DNA of 7,564 bases, taken from the NCBI GenBank assembly GCA_052034005.1, contig JBPOJB010000048.1, positions 1 to 7,564 on the forward strand, in the 5' to 3' direction. Both the position numbers and the translations under genes were made by a program. The notes below the pieces were generated by a model, which was not told the DNA's origin, did no database searches, and worked only from the letters and a program-made list of their open reading frames with translations. Source of the stretch: JAAYDI01 sp052034005 (lineage in GTDB: Bacteria; Planctomycetota; Planctomycetia; Pirellulales; Pirellulaceae). Shown in pieces: positions 1-6,418 of this stretch; the first letter of the stretch is position 1; each line of letters begins with the position of its first letter.

Positions 1-1
1 G

Positions 2-28
2 ATTGAAATGGAGCCGCTGAGCCCCTGA
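2..28 (+). CDS. possible 3' end of an upstream gene (partial)
   Basis: Reading from base 2, the frame gives IEMEPLSP followed by TGA at 26-28. The short peptide looks like an ordinary protein C-terminus, and the large hairpin that begins 27 bases later would suit the end of a transcription unit. Only eight codons are visible, so family and function cannot be assigned. It could equally be a chance open stretch. Confidence 0.3.
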   Translation: MEMEPLSP

Positions 29-55
29 GCCGGACGTGTCCGCCGCGCCGCGTGT

Positions 56-140
56 GTCGGCGGACAGCGTGACGCGCAAGAGACCGGCGGCATCGCGCGG
101 GCCGCCAGGACCCTCTTGCGTTCACGCTGTCCGCACCGAC
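56..140. repeat. long interrupted inverted repeat (large hairpin)
   Basis: Three paired blocks nest around one centre: 56-60 with 136-140, 61-72 with 122-133 (CGGACAGCGTGA and its complement), and 75-82 with 113-120 (CGCAAGAG and its complement). The apex adds 86-91 with 101-106 (GGCGGC and GCCGCC). That is 31 base pairs in an 85-base element, interrupted only by small bulges and an internal loop. No T-run follows on either side, so it is not a textbook intrinsic terminator. It could be a terminator of another kind, a REP- or MITE-like palindromic element, or a structured RNA. No clear target-site duplication flanks it. Confidence 0.8.
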
Positions 141-598
141 GTTCATCCTCCACACCGCGGCGAGCGCGTGTGAGCGTCCGACCGCGTTGGCCGGCACCGA
201 AAAACGCGCATGCGTCGACCGTCGAACGCACGCTCGGTGCCCGCCGCGCCGGACCCGCCGCCGCGCGTGGCGCTCGCCAGCACACCTGGCTCGAGCAGAT
301 CGTGCACCAACCGGATCACGTTGTGGCGAACAGCCGATCCCGGTCGTTCAACGCCTGGGTCTGCCGACAGCGGTCATGCCTGGAGGATGGCGCAGACGCC
401 CGGCGCACGACGTGCGTGGATCTCCGGACCTTCGTTGGGACGAGCGAACCAATGGTGACGAGCAAACCAAACACAGGGCCTGACTCGGCCCACTACAAAC
501 CTAGATCACGATCGGCCTCCAGGCAAGTTCCACATCGCAAATCACGCGTCGCGCCGGCGGCCGCGCCGAGGAACTGCCGCACACCCTCTGGACCGGCC

Positions 599-630
599 CT
601 CACGGCAGACGGAGAATGGGTCTGCGTGGG
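599..630 (+). other. hairpin in the sialidase leader
   Basis: Bases 605-610 (GCAGAC) pair with 620-625 (GTCTGC) and 601-603 with 626-628. One G is bulged at 604, and the stem extends by T600-G629 (wobble) and C599-G630, giving 11 pairs around a 9-base loop. It lies about 75 bases upstream of the sialidase start, so it could sit in the 5' leader RNA. A function is not shown. Confidence 0.45.
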
Positions 631-692
631 AATGGCGAGTAAGTGGATCCTCCCCATGGATCCTGCGCCTTGCAACACCCGACACCATCTCC

Positions 693-696
693 GGAG
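693..696 (+). promoter_or_regulatory. weak Shine-Dalgarno of the sialidase
   Basis: GGAG lies 10 bases before the ATG at 707. It is weaker and more distant than the sites of the kinase and isomerase, which leaves the sialidase start somewhat open. In-frame ATGs at 632 and 656 are alternatives. The one at 656 would place Arg residues before the hydrophobic core of the signal peptide, which the 707 start lacks. Confidence 0.45.
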
Positions 697-706
697 TCGC
701 CTCACC

Positions 707-2662
707 ATGTTTGCTCTGCCACTGCTCCTGTTGCTCCCGGCTGCGAGCGTTTGCGCGCAGCTTGAACCGACGCATGTCGACGTCTATGTGTCCGGCACGG
801 AAGGGTATTTTGCGTACCGCATCCCGGTGATCGAGACCGCGCCGGACGGTTCACTGCTGGCATTTGCGGAAGCTCGGAAGTACACGCTGGACGATCCGGG
901 TTATGGCAAGCAGGACATCGACCTGGTGCTGCGGCGCAGCACGGACCAGGGCCGGACCTGGTCGCCGATGCAGGTGATCGAGGATCCGGGCGAACTCTGG
1001 TCGGCGGCCAACCCGACGACGGTCGTCGATCGTCAAACCGGCAAGGTGTGGGTGCTGTATCTGCGTTGCAAGCCGGAGCGGAACACGGAGACTGCGCGGC
1101 CGGGGACGGACGACAGCCAGGTGATCGCACGCTGGAGTGGCGACAACGGCGCGACCTGGTCGGATCCGATCGACTTGACGGCGGTCAGCCGCGACATGGA
1201 CGACCCGCAGTGGGGCGTGACGGTGATCGGCCCCGGCGGCGGGATCCAGCTGGAGTCGGGCCGCTTGATCGTGCCCGCCTGGAAACACGCGCCGTACCGC
1301 GACTTCACGCTCTACAGCGATGATCACGGCGGTACGTGGCAGCGCGGCGCGCTGGTGCCGGGCGAGCAGGGCTACGACGAGTCGCAACTGGTCGAGCTGG
1401 CGGACGGCCGCGTGGTGATCGACATGCGGCAGAACTCGGGCCCGCACCGCTGGATGGCCGTCAGTGCGGATCAGGGCCACACCTGGTCGCCGGCGTACGA
1501 AGGCAACCAGGTATCGCCCGTGGCCTGCGCTGTGGAGCGCTACGCCGCCCAGCGCGCGCCCGACCGGAAGGAACGGATCCTGTGGACGGGGCCCCGCGGC
1601 CCGGGACGCCGGGCGCTGGTGGTGCGAGTCAGCTATGACCAGGGCCGGACGTTCGGGCACGAGCGGCTGGTCTCCGACGAGCTGGCTGCGTATTCCGACC
1701 TGACGGTGCTGCCCGACAACTCGATCGGCTGCCTCTGGGAGCGCGGTGACTACAAGTACATCACATTCACGCGGTTCGGCCTGCCGTGGCTGGAGCCGGA
1801 AGACAACAAGTTGTCATTTACGCCCGGTGATGCGGGCACGTTCCAGTTCGACACGCCCGAGCTGCAGGGCACGCTGCGCGGCCCAGGGCGGTCGTTCGGG
1901 CTGACCGCCGCGACGCATCTGCCGAGCGGCCGGAAGGTGTTGGGATCGCATGTCCTGCTGGGCGTGTACCGCGTGTTCTCCGATGGAAAACGGTACGGCA
2001 ACGCCGGCTGGGAGTGGCCGAGCACGGCCCGGCTGAACGACGACGGATCGGTCACGGTCGAGACCGTGGCCGACGCGGACCGGCCGCTGGCCGTACGCGG
2101 CACCTACCGCTGGGCCGCGCCCGCGACGTTGGACCTGGAGCTGGATGTCACGCCCGCGCGCGATGTGCACGGGTTCGAGCTGTTCCTGGCGTCGTATTTC
2201 GATCCGGCGTTCGAGCAGGCGGGCGTTGACGTGCGCGAGAACCCTCAGGCGCAGGGCCGACCCGGGTTCATGGCAGCCCTGCAGACCCAGGGTGACTGGC
2301 AGATGTACCCGCGCGACGACGCGGCGGTCGAACTGATCCAGGACGGCCGCTGGACGCTGCCTCCCAACCCGGTCCAATGGGCGATCCAGCCGAAGCTGGG
2401 CCGGACGCTGGCCATGCGCCGCGTGCCGGGCACCGGCCTCACCGCGCTGCTGATGGCCCGGCCCGAGGATTGCTTCGCGGTGGCGATGCCCTGCCAGACC
2501 GACGTGCATTTCTCGGTGTACTTCTCGCTGTTTGGGCGCGATATCGCGGCTGGTCAGACCGCACATGCCCACACGCGCCTGCAGCTGCTCGAGTCGCCTG
2601 CCGATGCGGCGATCGACGACGCCTACCGGCAGTTCCTGCAAGTCACGGAAGCACAACCGTGA
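707..2662 (+). CDS. secreted exo-alpha-sialidase (BNR/Asp-box, GH33-like) with extra C-terminal domain
   Basis: This 651-aa protein should hydrolyse terminal sialic acids from glycans outside the cytoplasm. Residues 1-17 form a short signal peptide (MFALPLLLLLPAASVCA, likely cut before Q18). The propeller spans about 18-362. It has the YRIP motif with R38, five Asp-boxes at 78-85, 144-151, 204-211, 253-260 and 309-316 (pattern SxDxGxTW, the last ending in F), and candidates for every catalytic residue: R38, R241 and R301 or R302 for the Arg triad, D62 or D63 as acid/base, and the Y329/E225 nucleophile pair. These assignments rest on motif spacing against known bacterial sialidases. Residues 363-651 form a second, probably beta-rich region that I cannot assign to a named family. 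The gene ends tail to tail with the GH127 gene, overlapping it by 20 bases. No sialic acid uptake or catabolism genes are nearby, so related ulosonic acids remain possible substrates. Confidence 0.88.
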   Translation: MFALPLLLLLPAASVCAQLEPTHVDVYVSGTEGYFAYRIPVIETAPDGSLLAFAEARKYTLDDPGYGKQDIDLVLRRSTDQGRTWSPMQVIEDPGELWSAANPTTVVDRQTGKVWVLYLRCKPERNTETARPGTDDSQVIARWSGDNGATWSDPIDLTAVSRDMDDPQWGVTVIGPGGGIQLESGRLIVPAWKHAPYRDFTLYSDDHGGTWQRGALVPGEQGYDESQLVELADGRVVIDMRQNSGPHRWMAVSADQGHTWSPAYEGNQVSPVACAVERYAAQRAPDRKERILWTGPRGPGRRALVVRVSYDQGRTFGHERLVSDELAAYSDLTVLPDNSIGCLWERGDYKYITFTRFGLPWLEPEDNKLSFTPGDAGTFQFDTPELQGTLRGPGRSFGLTAATHLPSGRKVLGSHVLLGVYRVFSDGKRYGNAGWEWPSTARLNDDGSVTVETVADADRPLAVRGTYRWAAPATLDLELDVTPARDVHGFELFLASYFDPAFEQAGVDVRENPQAQGRPGFMAALQTQGDWQMYPRDDAAVELIQDGRWTLPPNPVQWAIQPKLGRTLAMRRVPGTGLTALLMARPEDCFAVAMPCQTDVHFSVYFSLFGRDIAAGQTAHAHTRLQLLESPADAAIDDAYRQFLQVTEAQP

Positions 2663-2664
2663 CT
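2641..2664. repeat. inverted repeat bridging two convergent stop codons
   Basis: AGTCACGG (2641-2648) and CCGTGACT (2657-2664) are perfect complements around an 8-base loop. The right arm contains the sialidase TGA (2660-2662), and the left arm contains the GH127 stop (TCA at 2643-2645, TGA on the minus strand). The two stops pair with each other in the hairpin. No T-run follows in either direction, so it is not a standard intrinsic terminator, though it could still mark the shared transcript end. Confidence 0.8.
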
Positions 2665-5021
2665 CGCAGCCCGAACACGCCGCCCGCGATGTTCCCCGCG
2701 TGGCCCTGGAACCGGACCGTGATCGAGTCCTTGCCGCGCGTCAGCACCTCCGGCACCGGGTACTGGATGTCGAAGAAATCGTCCGGGCGGTCGCGGTCCA
2801 GTTTCTGAGTGGCGATCTGCGTGCCGTCCACCAGGATGTCGAACTCCCGGTTGCCGGCGTCGTTTCCCCAGTAGGTGCAGAGGAGCGCCATGGGCTTGTC
2901 GGGCAACACTTTCAGCCGGTAGCTGAACCATCCGCCATCGGTCGCATGCCTCCAGGCACGTCCCAGATGCGGTCCCGACCCCATCCGTTCGCCCTGCAAC
3001 TGATGCTGCGTCTCGGAACCGGGCACGCCGATGTGCACGAGATCCACCGTGCGCTCTTCCAGCTTCTTCCGCTCGGCTTCGGCCGCTGCGCGTTCCGATT
3101 CCACCTGTTTCCATTCATCTTCCGTGCGGCACTCCCAGTAGACCGAGTACCGGTGATAATGCGTGCGATAGAAGGGCTGGAGCGGGATCACGGTGCCGCG
3201 GGGCCGCGTGACCGCGTCGATGGTATATCTCAGCGGCTGGCCGGCGACCGGCTGGACCTGTCCGAGCATCTGCTCGGGCGTGCCGACCAGGGCCGGCACG
3301 GCGGGCGTGGGCACCGCCACCAGGTCGGTCTGGCCGGTGAGGTACAGGTCCAGATCCTCCATGCCTTCCGTCCCCAGATCGCCGGCCAGCACGATCGGCC
3401 CGTACAGGAACGCGATCCAATGCGCGGCGCCGGGCAGCGGCTCGATCCGCAGCGACATGGGCAGGCGCACGTCCACCACATCGCCCGTCCGCCATTCCCG
3501 GCGCACGGTGGCGTAGCCGCCCGAGGTGAGCGTGAACGTCTGTGGCTGGCCGTTGACCGCGATGCTGAGCCCGCTGGTCCAGCCCGGCTGGCGGACACAG
3601 AGCGAGAAGGACTGCGGGCGGGCCAGCTGGAATACCAGTCGCGTCTTGTCGTCTTCCGGGAACCGGGTCTCCTGGCGCACGATCATCCCCTGTTCTTCCC
3701 AGCGGAGTTCGGCCGGTATGAACAGGTTGACGTAGAGCGACTCGTCGCCGTGCGCGAAGATCGTGTCGCCGTACTTCGCGTGGTTCTCCATCCCCGTGCC
3801 GACGCAGCACCAGAACGAGTTGTCCGGCGTCGAGTAGCTCTTGAAGTGGCCCGGCTTGAGCGACATGAAGTAGGTCACCATGCCGCGCCGCGGGTCTTGG
3901 GACGCGAGGATGTGGTTGTAGAGCGCTCGTTCGTAGAAGTCCATTTTGACGGCACTCGGCTCGATCGAGAACAGGGCCCGGGTGAGTTTCAGCATGTTGT
4001 AGGTATTGCAGGTCTCGGCCGTCTCCGGGCCGAGGTGCTTGCCGTACTCCGTGATCGGGAAGAAGTGCTCGTAGTCGCTGTGGCCGCCGATCGCATAGGA
4101 CCGATAGAGCGCCACACGCTCCCAGAAGTACTTGGCGATATCCAGGTAGCGGGACTCGCCGGTCATCTGGTACTCGCGCGCGGCGCCGACGATCTTCGGC
4201 ACTTGGGTGTTCGCATGCAGGCCGTCCAGCCGGTCTTCCCCGGCGGCCAGCGGGTCGAACAGCCGCTGATGGTCGAACGCGCGGGCCAGGCGCAGGTGGT
4301 CGGGGTCGTGCGTGACCGCGTACAGGTTGGAGAGCACCTCGTTCATGCCGCCGAACTCGACGTCCAGCATCGCTTGCTGCTGCGCGAGCGACAGCCGGTC
4401 CATGCGGAACTTGATCCACTGGGCGATCTGCTGCAGCGTGTCCAGCGCCTGCTGATTGTCACAGCACTGGTAGGCGTCCAGCAGGCCGGCCATGATCTTG
4501 TGCACCGTGTACCAGGGCACCCAGACCGGCACGCCGTTCTCGACCCGGTCGAAAAACGACTCCGGGAACGCGGCCAGGTAGCCGGGATGCGTGGCCCGGC
4601 TGGCGAGCGCCTTCTGGCACTGGGCCAGGACCTCGACGATATGCTGTGTGCGGTCCTTGAATCGCGTGTCGCCGGTGGCGGCGTAGCTCAGCGCGCAGGC
4701 GGACAGGTAATGGCCCAGCGAATGGCCGCGCACCTCGACCTCCGGCCGCTCCCACCCACCGTACGGCTTCGCGTCGCTGGGCAGCCCGGCCTGCACGCAG
4801 AACATCTGCAGCAGCCGGTCGGGGTCCAGTTGCAGGAGCACCTCGCCATTGAGTCGTTGAGCGTCCGCAAACGGCCCGTCCAGCAACCGAACGGCAGCGA
4901 GCGGAAACGGCTCCGCGGCCGCCTTCACGGCTTCTCCCGCGTGGACTTCCCCTTCCCACACCAGCGCCAACACGCAAGCCAAGGTCAAAGCCCAAGCCCA
5001 AGCCGCCACGCACCGCGCCAT
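2643..5021 (-). CDS. secreted GH127/DUF1680 glycosidase, probable beta-L-arabinofuranosidase
   Basis: This 792-aa protein belongs to the DUF1680/GH127 family, whose characterised member HypBA1 removes beta-L-arabinofuranose using a Zn-bound Cys nucleophile. Residues 1-28 are a signal peptide (MAR, a hydrophobic core, then VHA before G29), so it is exported. An alpha/alpha-barrel catalytic region covers roughly 40-430, followed by beta-sandwich sequence. The metal and catalytic set is intact: E336 and C338 in the ETC motif, C405 and C406 in FWCCVGTG, and E318 in YEHF as likely acid/base. These match E338, C340, C417, C418 and E322 of HypBA1 as I recall its numbering. A charged helix at about 633-658 leads to a C-terminal beta domain (660-792) like those annotated DUF6805. 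The ATG at 5021 is chosen for its strong ribosome binding site and because the signal peptide begins there. It converges on the sialidase and diverges from the kinase. Family assignment is firm; the exact sugar is inferred. Confidence 0.9.
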   Translation of the reverse strand: MARCVAAWAWALTLACVLALVWEGEVHAGEAVKAAAEPFPLAAVRLLDGPFADAQRLNGEVLLQLDPDRLLQMFCVQAGLPSDAKPYGGWERPEVEVRGHSLGHYLSACALSYAATGDTRFKDRTQHIVEVLAQCQKALASRATHPGYLAAFPESFFDRVENGVPVWVPWYTVHKIMAGLLDAYQCCDNQQALDTLQQIAQWIKFRMDRLSLAQQQAMLDVEFGGMNEVLSNLYAVTHDPDHLRLARAFDHQRLFDPLAAGEDRLDGLHANTQVPKIVGAAREYQMTGESRYLDIAKYFWERVALYRSYAIGGHSDYEHFFPITEYGKHLGPETAETCNTYNMLKLTRALFSIEPSAVKMDFYERALYNHILASQDPRRGMVTYFMSLKPGHFKSYSTPDNSFWCCVGTGMENHAKYGDTIFAHGDESLYVNLFIPAELRWEEQGMIVRQETRFPEDDKTRLVFQLARPQSFSLCVRQPGWTSGLSIAVNGQPQTFTLTSGGYATVRREWRTGDVVDVRLPMSLRIEPLPGAAHWIAFLYGPIVLAGDLGTEGMEDLDLYLTGQTDLVAVPTPAVPALVGTPEQMLGQVQPVAGQPLRYTIDAVTRPRGTVIPLQPFYRTHYHRYSVYWECRTEDEWKQVESERAAAEAERKKLEERTVDLVHIGVPGSETQHQLQGERMGSGPHLGRAWRHATDGGWFSYRLKVLPDKPMALLCTYWGNDAGNREFDILVDGTQIATQKLDRDRPDDFFDIQYPVPEVLTRGKDSITVRFQGHAGNIAGGVFGLRVTVVLP

Positions 5022-5027
5022 GATCAG

Positions 5028-5034
5028 TCCTCCC
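5028..5034 (-). promoter_or_regulatory. Shine-Dalgarno deciding the GH127 start
   Basis: On the minus strand GGGAGGA lies 6 bases before the ATG at 5021. This supports that start over reading on upstream to about 5129, where the extra 36 residues are not signal-peptide-like. Confidence 0.8.
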
Positions 5035-5191
5035 GTGCAATCGGCTTCCAGCCTGTCAACTGTGCCGGGCTGCCCGCCGATCTCGTCATCACCGCCCCAA
5101 CCATAACCGATCCAGCGCGCCGCGGACACGCCCCGCTCTATGTGTGTGTCGCAGCGCGGGGCCGGTCGTCAGCGCCGGCCACCGGGGGCGA

Positions 5192-5220
5192 TAGAAATCG
5201 GCCTGTGGATCGGGTATGAT
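5192..5220 (+). promoter_or_regulatory. sigma70-like promoter for the kinase-isomerase genes
   Basis: TAGAAA (5192-5197, four of six matches to TTGACA) and TATGAT (5215-5220, five of six matches to TATAAT) are separated by exactly 17 bases. Transcription would start near 5227, giving a leader of about 95 bases before the kinase GTG. This is the best promoter-like pair I found by eye in the divergent region. In a non-proteobacterial host the consensus may differ somewhat. Confidence 0.5.
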
Positions 5221-5223
5221 CCA
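5206..5223. promoter_or_regulatory. operator-like palindrome over the -10 box
   Basis: TGGATC (5206-5211) and GATCCA (5218-5223) form a perfect 6-bp inverted repeat around a 6-base spacer. The repeat covers the predicted -10 box, the usual position for a repressor site. No regulator gene lies in the window, so the binding protein is unknown. Confidence 0.45.
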
Positions 5224-5309
5224 AGACTTGTGATTAAGGTGTCCACGGGGTGCTGGAAATCAGGAACCCCCCCCGCATCTTGGCCCGGGCCGGCAGGAAG
5301 GAGAGGGGC

Positions 5310-5315
5310 AGGAGG
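5310..5315 (+). promoter_or_regulatory. Shine-Dalgarno deciding the kinase start
   Basis: A perfect AGGAGG sits 6 bases before GTG at 5322 and 9 bases before a second GTG at 5325. This favours these GTG codons over the in-frame GTG at 5250, whose extra 24 residues are Arg-rich and unlike the start of a PfkB fold. Confidence 0.8.
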
Positions 5316-5321
5316 AGATCT

Positions 5322-6284
5322 GTGGTGGCTGACAAGAAGTTTGACTGCGTGCTGTGCGGGTCCTGTGTCGTCGACCTGCTCGTCTGGCCGGTGCCGCTCA
5401 CCACGCCCATCGGCGGCGGGCGGCTGATCCCGGCCGATCCGATCGGCGTGACGACCGGCGGCATCGTGTCGAACTCGGGGATCGCCATGACGCGGCTGGG
5501 GATGCGCGTGGCTGCCTTCAGCCTGGTGGGCGAAGACGAGTGGGCCGCGGTGATCCGCCGCCGGTACGCCGAGGAGCATGTGGATGCCCAACGGCTGCTG
5601 ACGCTGCCGGGCGGCGCGACCAGTACGACGGCCGTGCTGATCGACCCCTCGGGCGAACGCAGCTTCGCGCACTGCGTCGGCGCGCCCAAGCAGATGGACA
5701 AGGCCCTGTTCCTGGACAATCTGGACCTGTTCGCCCAGAGCCGCATGACGCTCATCGGATACTACTCGCTGATGCCCAACCTGGAACGCGACCTGGCCGA
5801 GGTGCTCGCGGCGATCCGCGCCACCGGCTGCCAGACGGCGCTGGACGCGGCCGGCGACGGCGGCACCATGCAGCCGCTCGAGCAACTGCTGCCGCACCTG
5901 GACGTCTACGTGCCCAGCCTGGCGGAAGCCACACACCAGACCGGCCAGTCCGACCCGCAGGCGATCCTGGACAGGTACCGCGCGTGCGGAGCGCCCGGCG
6001 TGCTGGGCGTCAAGCTCGGCGCGGCCGGCGCGATGTTGAGCGCGCAGGCCGGCCAGTACTTGAAGATCGATCAGGTGCCGCCGCCCGGCCCGGTTGCGGA
6101 CACCACCGGCGCCGGCGACGCGTTCTACGCCGGCCTGCTCACCGGCCTGCTACGCGGCAAGACGCTGGACCAGGCGGGCCGCCTGGCCGCCGCCGCCGGA
6201 GCCTGCTGCGTGACCGCGCGCGGCGCGACCGCCGGGTTGCGGGATTACGCCCAGACCGCAGCACTGGCCGGCGTCGAGCCGTAG
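5322..6284 (+). CDS. PfkB/ribokinase-family carbohydrate kinase
   Basis: This 320-aa cytosolic protein, of normal length for the family, should transfer phosphate from ATP to a sugar or sugar-like alcohol. Near the N-terminus, GSCVVDL puts an Asp (D18) where family members contact the sugar. The first family signature is seen as GG (46-47), N51, LG (59-60) and the following VGEDEW. The second is DTTGAGDAF at 260-268, with D266 as catalytic base and the GAG anion hole. The usual NxxE motif reads SLAE (199-202), so its Asn is replaced by Ser. Sequence alone does not separate ribose, fructose, ketose or nucleoside substrates, so I give no gene symbol. It starts with GTG (5322 or 5325). The isomerase follows 134 bases later in the same direction, suggesting a shared transcript in which the isomerase product could be the kinase substrate. 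Confidence 0.88.
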   Translation: MVADKKFDCVLCGSCVVDLLVWPVPLTTPIGGGRLIPADPIGVTTGGIVSNSGIAMTRLGMRVAAFSLVGEDEWAAVIRRRYAEEHVDAQRLLTLPGGATSTTAVLIDPSGERSFAHCVGAPKQMDKALFLDNLDLFAQSRMTLIGYYSLMPNLERDLAEVLAAIRATGCQTALDAAGDGGTMQPLEQLLPHLDVYVPSLAEATHQTGQSDPQAILDRYRACGAPGVLGVKLGAAGAMLSAQAGQYLKIDQVPPPGPVADTTGAGDAFYAGLLTGLLRGKTLDQAGRLAAAAGACCVTARGATAGLRDYAQTAALAGVEP

Positions 6285-6418
6285 GAATCGAAACCGAAGG
6301 CGTACGGGGAACCGAAGTCGTGGCGGCAGTCGGCGGGGCGGAAGGGCAAACAGGGGACGAGTACGAGTACGAGAGGGAGAGCTGACGAGCGATTCTTTTT
6401 TGCCAGGAGGTACTGCAG
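6285..6418 (+). other. purine-rich spacer between kinase and isomerase
   Basis: The spacer contains a direct repeat AACCGAAG (6292-6299 and 6310-6317), nearly three tandem copies of ACGAGT (6357-6373), and a T-run TTCTTTTTT (6393-6401) just before the isomerase ribosome binding site. No stable hairpin precedes the T-run, so I do not call a terminator. The two genes are probably cotranscribed. Confidence 0.5.
6405..6410 (+). promoter_or_regulatory. Shine-Dalgarno of the isomerase
   Basis: A perfect AGGAGG lies 8 bases before the ATG at 6419 and directly after a T-run. This is a strong site and suggests efficient translation. Confidence 0.85.

Larger units (their letters stand above)
141..706. 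other. long leader region without a convincing gene
   Basis: The frame of the following sialidase stays open back to about position 116, but the translation upstream of 707 is Arg-, Pro- and Cys-rich, lacks domain-like sequence and looks like random GC-rich DNA. I see no tRNA, no recognisable riboswitch and no clear -35/-10 pair. What can be seen are small hairpins: CGCAC/GTGCG at 404-416, a bulged 11-bp hairpin at 599-630, and two GGATCC hexamers at 645-650 and 658-663 separated by 7 bases. The sialidase promoter is presumably in this stretch. Confidence 0.6.
5022..5321. other. divergent intergenic region between GH127 and kinase genes
   Basis: These 300 bases must hold the start signals for both directions. 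Visible elements are the two ribosome binding sites, a plus-strand promoter with a palindrome, and GC-rich hairpins at 5130-5136/5156-5162 (GCCCCGC/GCGGGGC) and 5160-5165/5175-5180 (GGCCGG/CCGGCC). The two hairpins share bases 5160-5162, so they cannot both form fully. I found no convincing minus-strand promoter; TTATGG on the minus strand at 5106-5101 is only a weak -10 candidate. Confidence 0.6.

Noticed and set aside
116..706. N-terminal extension of the sialidase reading frame by up to 197 codons
   Set aside because: The frame is open but the translation is Arg/Pro/Cys-rich with no domain-like sequence, and a signal peptide core begins right at the ATG at 707. ATG 656 remains a possible short extension.
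851..1660. Minus-strand open frame opposite the sialidase catalytic domain
   Set aside because: It is rich in Arg, His, Ala and Pro, as expected from reading the complement of GC-biased codons, and has no motif or start signal.
2532..5219. 895-codon plus-strand open frame across the GH127 gene
   Set aside because: It is the antisense shadow of a high-GC coding region. The translation has no recognisable domain, while the opposite strand encodes a complete GH127 protein with intact active site, signal peptide and ribosome binding site.
5250..5321. Earlier GTG start for the kinase
   Set aside because: The added 24 residues are basic and unlike a PfkB start, and AGGAGG is positioned for the GTG codons at 5322 or 5325.
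5354..6385. Alternative-frame open reading across the kinase gene
   Set aside because: It translates into repetitive Arg/Ala/Gly/Pro sequence, whereas the kinase frame has the PfkB signatures and a perfect ribosome binding site.
6393..6401. T-run as an intrinsic terminator between kinase and isomerase
   Set aside because: No stable GC-rich stem lies immediately upstream, and the run directly abuts the isomerase ribosome binding site.
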